DNA of 34,022 nucleotides from Gilvibacter sp. (GTDB lineage: Bacteria; Bacteroidota; Bacteroidia; Flavobacteriales; Flavobacteriaceae), in assembly GCF_013214815.1 (NCBI RefSeq), contig NZ_JABSPU010000010.1:1-34022 (forward strand). Reading direction: 5' to 3'. The notes below the pieces were generated by a model, which ran no database searches, was not told the DNA's origin, and was given only the letters and a program-made list of their open reading frames with translations. This document shows, one piece after another, positions 30,900 to 34,022 of this stretch. A program made the position numbers and the translations under genes. The stretch's first letter is position 1; every line of letters begins with the position of its first letter.

Positions 30900-32039
30900 A
30901 TGAAGATAAAAAAACAAGACGTACTGGATGCCTTAGCAACAATTTCTGTTGCGGGAGCCGGTCAAAATATGGTAGAGAGCGGAGCGGTCAAAAATGTGAT
31001 TGTCTTTGCGGATGAGGTCGTTGTTGATTTACTGCTGACTACACCTGCCATGCATATAAAGAAACGCGCTGAGGCAGACGTGATCAAAACCATTCAGGAA
31101 AAGGTCAGTACAGATGCCAAGGTACAAGTGAATATTAAGGTTGAGGCTCCGGTGCAAACCCAAAAGCCTAACTTGATTAAAGGAAAACCAATTCCGGGAA
31201 TTCAGAACATCGTTGCGGTGGCTTCTGGAAAGGGCGGAGTTGGAAAATCTACTGTAACTGCAAACATTGCCGTGAGCCTTCAAAAAATGGGCTTTAAGGT
31301 GGGAATATTAGATGCAGATATCTACGGACCTTCCATTCCCATCATGTTTGACGTGGCTGAAGAGCGTCCGCTTTCTGTCAATGTGGACGGAAAAAGTAAA
31401 ATGCGCCCTGTGGAAAGCTATGGCGTAAAGATCCTTTCTATTGGTTTCTTTACCCAGCCTAATCAAGCGGTGATCTGGAGAGGTCCTATGGCGGCTAAAG
31501 CACTCAATCAATTGATCTTTGATGCAGCTTGGGGTGATCTGGATTTTATGCTGATTGATCTTCCTCCGGGAACGGGAGACATTCACTTGAGTATCATGCA
31601 GAGTTTGCCAATCACTGGTGCTGTGGTAGTAAGTACGCCACAAAATGTTGCTCTAGCAGATGCTCGCAAAGGGGTGGCTATGTTTCAGCAAGAGAATATT
31701 GACGTTCCTGTTTTGGGGATCGTTGAAAATATGGCCTATTTCACTCCGGCAGAACTGCCTGATAACAAATACTATATCTTTGGAGACTCAGGTGCCAAGC
31801 ACTTAGCAGAGGACTTGGAAGTACCTTTGTTGGGAGAAATTCCTTTGGTACAAGGGATCCGAGAAGCTGGAGATGTTGGACGCCCTGCGGCCCTTCAGAC
31901 AGAAACAGCAACAGAGCAGGCTTTTGAGATGCTTACCCGTAATGTGGTTGAGCAGACTGTAAAGCGCAATGAAAGTTTACCGCCAACTGAGGCGATCAAG
32001 ATTACGACTATGGCTGGATGTTCAGCTGTAAACAAATAA
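30900..32039 (+). CDS. mrp: Mrp/NBP35-family P-loop ATPase, Fe-S cluster carrier
   Basis: A 379-residue cytoplasmic protein. An N-terminal MIP18-like (DUF59) domain spans about 1-80. The deviant Walker A motif is VASGKGGVGKSTVTANIAVS (K111, K116), with ILDADIYGPSIPIMF, LIDLPPGTGDIHLS and VVSTPQNVALADARKGV, all Mrp/ApbC hallmarks. The family carries and delivers Fe-S clusters through a CxxC pair in the C-terminal half. Here that region reads MAYFTPAELPDNKYYIFG and the protein has a single cysteine, C374 in the tail MAGCSAVNK. A different mode of cluster binding, or a loss of carrier function, is possible. The nifU-like gene starts 2 bases after its stop. Confidence 0.93.
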   Translation: MKIKKQDVLDALATISVAGAGQNMVESGAVKNVIVFADEVVVDLLLTTPAMHIKKRAEADVIKTIQEKVSTDAKVQVNIKVEAPVQTQKPNLIKGKPIPGIQNIVAVASGKGGVGKSTVTANIAVSLQKMGFKVGILDADIYGPSIPIMFDVAEERPLSVNVDGKSKMRPVESYGVKILSIGFFTQPNQAVIWRGPMAAKALNQLIFDAAWGDLDFMLIDLPPGTGDIHLSIMQSLPITGAVVVSTPQNVALADARKGVAMFQQENIDVPVLGIVENMAYFTPAELPDNKYYIFGDSGAKHLAEDLEVPLLGEIPLVQGIREAGDVGRPAALQTETATEQAFEMLTRNVVEQTVKRNESLPPTEAIKITTMAGCSAVNK

Positions 32040-32041
32040 AA

Positions 32042-32278
32042 ATGACACAAGCAGAGGTAAAACAGAATGTAGAAAAGGCTTTGGATGAGATCCGTCCTTT
32101 TCTGGTAAGTGATGGAGGAGATATCTCCTTGATCGAAATTGCAGACGATATCGTTACTGTGAAACTTCACGGAAACTGTGTGGCCTGTAGTGTGAACCAA
32201 ATGACCTTGAAAAGCGGCGTGGAGATGACCATCAAAAAGTACGTGCCGCAAATACAAAAAGTGGTTAACATTGATTAA
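32042..32278 (+). CDS. NifU C-terminal-domain (NFU) Fe-S scaffold protein
   Basis: A 78-residue protein consisting only of the NifU C-terminal domain: ALDEIRPFLVSDGGDISLIEI, then VKLHGNCVACSVNQMTLKSG with the cluster-binding C46 and C49, and a closing MTIKKYVPQIQKV. Such proteins carry a [4Fe-4S] cluster between two subunits and pass it to target enzymes. I start at the ATG at 32042, directly after mrp; an in-frame ATG at 32018 would lie inside mrp. Being coupled to mrp fits joint work in Fe-S maturation. Confidence 0.93.
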   Translation: MTQAEVKQNVEKALDEIRPFLVSDGGDISLIEIADDIVTVKLHGNCVACSVNQMTLKSGVEMTIKKYVPQIQKVVNID

Positions 32279-32315
32279 AATGATAAGGGTCATGGCCTGT
32301 GTGTCATCTGCCCTT

Positions 32316-32323
32316 TAAATTTG
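32316..32323 (+). promoter_or_regulatory. -7 promoter box (TAAATTTG) for the FNR-ferredoxin pair
   Basis: This is an exact TAnnTTTG match in the 71-base gap, 26 bases before the ATG at 32350. The pair may thus be expressed apart from mrp and the nifU-like gene. Confidence 0.45.
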
Positions 32324-32349
32324 ACCGCCAGAAGTAGCACATTCGATTT

Positions 32350-33408
32350 ATGATAAAAACCGATATACTGATCATAGGAGCCGGCCCCACCGGATTGTTC
32401 GCAGTTTTTGAGGCGGGTTTGCTCAAACTAAAGTGTCACTTGATAGACGCACTGCCGCAACCTGGCGGACAATGTGCGGAGATCTATCCCAAAAAACCCA
32501 TCTATGACATTCCAGCTTTTCCAGAAGTTTTGGCGGGAGATCTTGTGGATAATTTGATGAAACAGATCGAGCCGTTTCAGCCTGGATTTACCCTAGGTGA
32601 GCGCGCTGATACCATTGAAAAGCAAGAAGATGGAAGCTTTATAGTAACGACAAACAAGGGCACCAAACACCATGCGCCCATTGTTGCAATTGCAGGTGGT
32701 TTGGGGAGTTTTGAGCCTCGCAAACCCATCTTGGAAGGTCTAGAAACCTTTGAGGATAACGGCATTGCTTATATCATTCGAGATCCTGAGGTGTATCGCG
32801 ATAAAAAAGTATTGATCGCTGGTGGAGGAGACTCTGCTTTGGATTGGAGTATTTTTCTAACGGATGTAGCTTCCGAGGTGACCTTGGTTCACCGCCGTAA
32901 TGAATTCCGAGGCGCTTTAGATTCCGTAGAGAAAGTACAGGAATTGAAGAATCAAGGCAAGATCAAACTCATCACTCCTGCTGAGGTAACTGCTTTACAC
33001 GGCACAGATTCGCTAGAAGCGGTAACGGTGACCAATACTAGCACTAAAGAAGAAACAAAGATCGAGATTGACAATTTCATCCCGCTATTTGGCTTGTCTC
33101 CTAAGCTAGGGCCTATTGCCAACTGGGGATTAGAGATTGAGAAGAATGCCATCAAAGTTGACAATTCTCTGGACTATCAGACCAACATTCCAGGCATCTA
33201 TGCTATTGGTGATGTCAATACTTATCCTGGTAAGCTTAAATTGATCCTCTGTGGTTTCCACGAGGCGACCTTGATGTGTCAAAGTGCTTACAAACGCATC
33301 TTCCCAGATAAGCGTTATGTGATGAAATACACCACTGTAGGCGGAGTAGAAGGTTTTGATGGAACAAAAAAAGAAGCGCCAAAAGCAGTCGTTAAAGCGA
33401 TTGAATAA
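32350..33408 (+). CDS. Thioredoxin-reductase-like ferredoxin--NADP reductase
   Basis: A 352-residue flavoprotein. FAD is bound through ILIIGAGPTGLFAVFEAG at the N-terminus, LPQPGGQCAEIYPKKPIYDI, and the C-terminal GIYAIGDVNTYPGKLKLI. NAD(P)H is bound through KVLIAGGGDSALDWSIFL and LVHRRNEFRG. The thioredoxin-reductase fold is present, but the redox CxxC is absent, as in the YumC type of ferredoxin/flavodoxin--NADP reductase. The C-terminal extension with YKRIFPDKRYVMKYTTV is also typical. It passes electrons between NADPH and ferredoxin. The ferredoxin gene follows after 5 bases, strongly supporting this assignment. Confidence 0.92.
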   Translation: MIKTDILIIGAGPTGLFAVFEAGLLKLKCHLIDALPQPGGQCAEIYPKKPIYDIPAFPEVLAGDLVDNLMKQIEPFQPGFTLGERADTIEKQEDGSFIVTTNKGTKHHAPIVAIAGGLGSFEPRKPILEGLETFEDNGIAYIIRDPEVYRDKKVLIAGGGDSALDWSIFLTDVASEVTLVHRRNEFRGALDSVEKVQELKNQGKIKLITPAEVTALHGTDSLEAVTVTNTSTKEETKIEIDNFIPLFGLSPKLGPIANWGLEIEKNAIKVDNSLDYQTNIPGIYAIGDVNTYPGKLKLILCGFHEATLMCQSAYKRIFPDKRYVMKYTTVGGVEGFDGTKKEAPKAVVKAIE

Positions 33409-33413
33409 CCCCC

Positions 33414-33746
33414 ATGAGTGATATTACTCTTCATATAACTGATCGTGATGGAACCACGCATGAAGTGCAGGCTCCAACGGATATGAATATGAATCTAATG
33501 GAAGTGGTCAGATCTTATGAGCTCGCTCCAGAAGGAACCATTGGTATTTGTGGAGGAATGGCCATGTGCGCCTCTTGTCAGTGTTATATTGAGAGTGACC
33601 ACGAGCTGTCAGAGATGGGAGATGATGAAGACGCCATGCTGGGTCAAGCCTATTTTGTGCAAGAAAACAGCCGTTTGGGATGTCAACTGCACATTCATCC
33701 TGATATGGATGGTTTGGCGGTGACTTTAGCTCCGGAGGAGCCTTAG
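33414..33746 (+). CDS. [2Fe-2S] ferredoxin, adrenodoxin/ISC type
   Basis: A 110-residue electron carrier. The cluster ligands fit the C-x5-C-x2-C...C pattern: GICGGMAMCASCQCYI gives C46, C52 and C55, and LGCQLHI gives C90. An additional C57 follows the third ligand. The acidic segment DHELSEMGDDEDAML corresponds to the partner-binding helix of adrenodoxin-like ferredoxins. Its place right behind the FNR gene suggests that the two form a redox chain, and the neighbouring mrp and nifU-like genes suggest that one use is Fe-S assembly. The stop shares TTAG with the stop of the convergent gene. Confidence 0.95.
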   Translation: MSDITLHITDRDGTTHEVQAPTDMNMNLMEVVRSYELAPEGTIGICGGMAMCASCQCYIESDHELSEMGDDEDAMLGQAYFVQENSRLGCQLHIHPDMDGLAVTLAPEEP

Positions 33747-34022
33747 GCTTTCATATAATCCGTCAGTTTCTGCGGACCTTCTAGTAATACCCTTTCAATT
33801 TTTAATACTCCGGTTTCATCTGTGGCCAATTGCCATTTGATGAGCGATATGCTCCCGTTCTCGATCTCAATTCCTGTAATACTGCGTGGGTGTACACAGC
33901 TGCCGTCATTGAAGTAAGGGGTCTCGCCAGGTTCTGGAAATCTAGGTCTGTGGGTGTGTCCGCATTTGGGCATTAAATTGTCCTTTTCACGGATCCATTT
34001 TTTGGTGCGCTTCTCTACTATG
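33743..34022 (-). CDS. Metallophosphoesterase, 3' part only
   Basis: The minus-strand frame is open to the window edge and gives the last 92 residues; the start lies beyond 34022. The segment PKCGHTHRPRFPEPGETPYFNDGSCVHPRSITGIEI holds the GHTH(R/P) metal-binding histidines and the NDGSCVHPR block. Both are seen in calcineurin-like phosphoesterases of the type found widely in Bacteroidota. An in-frame ATG at 33973 sits inside the domain and is not a start. The substrate is unknown without the N-terminal half. Confidence 0.85.
   Translation of the reverse strand, partial: IVEKRTKKWIREKDNLMPKCGHTHRPRFPEPGETPYFNDGSCVHPRSITGIEIENGSISLIKWQLATDETGVLKIERVLLEGPQKLTDYMKA

Noticed and set aside
1-34022. 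Mobile elements, CRISPR arrays, tRNA or rRNA genes, defence systems
   Set aside because: I found no transposase or integrase motif, no regularly spaced repeats, no tRNA cloverleaf and no known defence gene; nearly every base is in or next to a core-type gene.

Overview
The window is an ordinary-looking chromosomal stretch from a member of the Bacteroidota, most probably a Flavobacteriaceae species. Three things point there. Two secreted proteins carry type IX secretion system (T9SS) C-terminal sorting tails. At least nine promoter -7 boxes match the Bacteroidota consensus TAnnTTTG exactly. The gene content and order are typical of the family: ftsX/DUF3098/uppP/truB, DUF4271/hemD/pckA, a DPM1-like glycosyltransferase with dihydroorotase and DUF4296, and mrp/nifU-like/FNR/ferredoxin. 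I see no tRNA, rRNA, insertion sequence, phage gene or CRISPR array. The genus cannot be fixed by reading alone.

Layout. 1-3834: the 3' end of aat, a secreted peptidylarginine-deiminase-like T9SS cargo, a small TPR protein, tag (DNA repair) and a thioredoxin-fold protein. 3831-7551 (minus): a TonB/TolA-C-like membrane protein downstream of the operon ftsX, a small membrane protein, DUF3098, uppP and truB, which covers division, lipid-carrier recycling and tRNA modification. 7758-15404: leuS with a secreted protein, a membrane zinc peptidase, a saccharopine-dehydrogenase-like enzyme (minus), DUF423 and pckA. 15452-16887 (minus): hemD and DUF4271. 16989-19638: glycosyltransferase, dihydroorotase, DUF4296 lipoprotein. 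19616-24903: epimerase (minus), tyrS, then a minus-strand operon of a LuxE-like acyltransferase, a transglutaminase-like membrane protein and a DUF350 protein. 24933-29034: a T9SS cargo protein, an OmpR-type two-component system and a family 28 glycosyltransferase. 29111-34022: trmB, a LysE-type transporter, an alkyltransferase-like protein, the Fe-S/redox genes mrp, nifU-like, FNR and ferredoxin, and a metallophosphoesterase cut by the window end.

The genome is tightly packed. Six of eight convergent gene pairs overlap at their stop codons, three of them through a single CTAA/TTAG tetranucleotide that encodes both stops. Several genes are joined by TAATG or directly abutting stop/start codons. 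Three genes (DUF4271, the histidine kinase and trmB) appear to lack an ATG start.

No clearly new multi-gene system is visible. The points I would follow up are the secreted PPAD-like deiminase, the LuxE/transglutaminase/DUF350 operon, the Cys-less alkyltransferase-like protein, the Mrp without its CxxC motif, and the structured non-coding stretch at 22064-22364.
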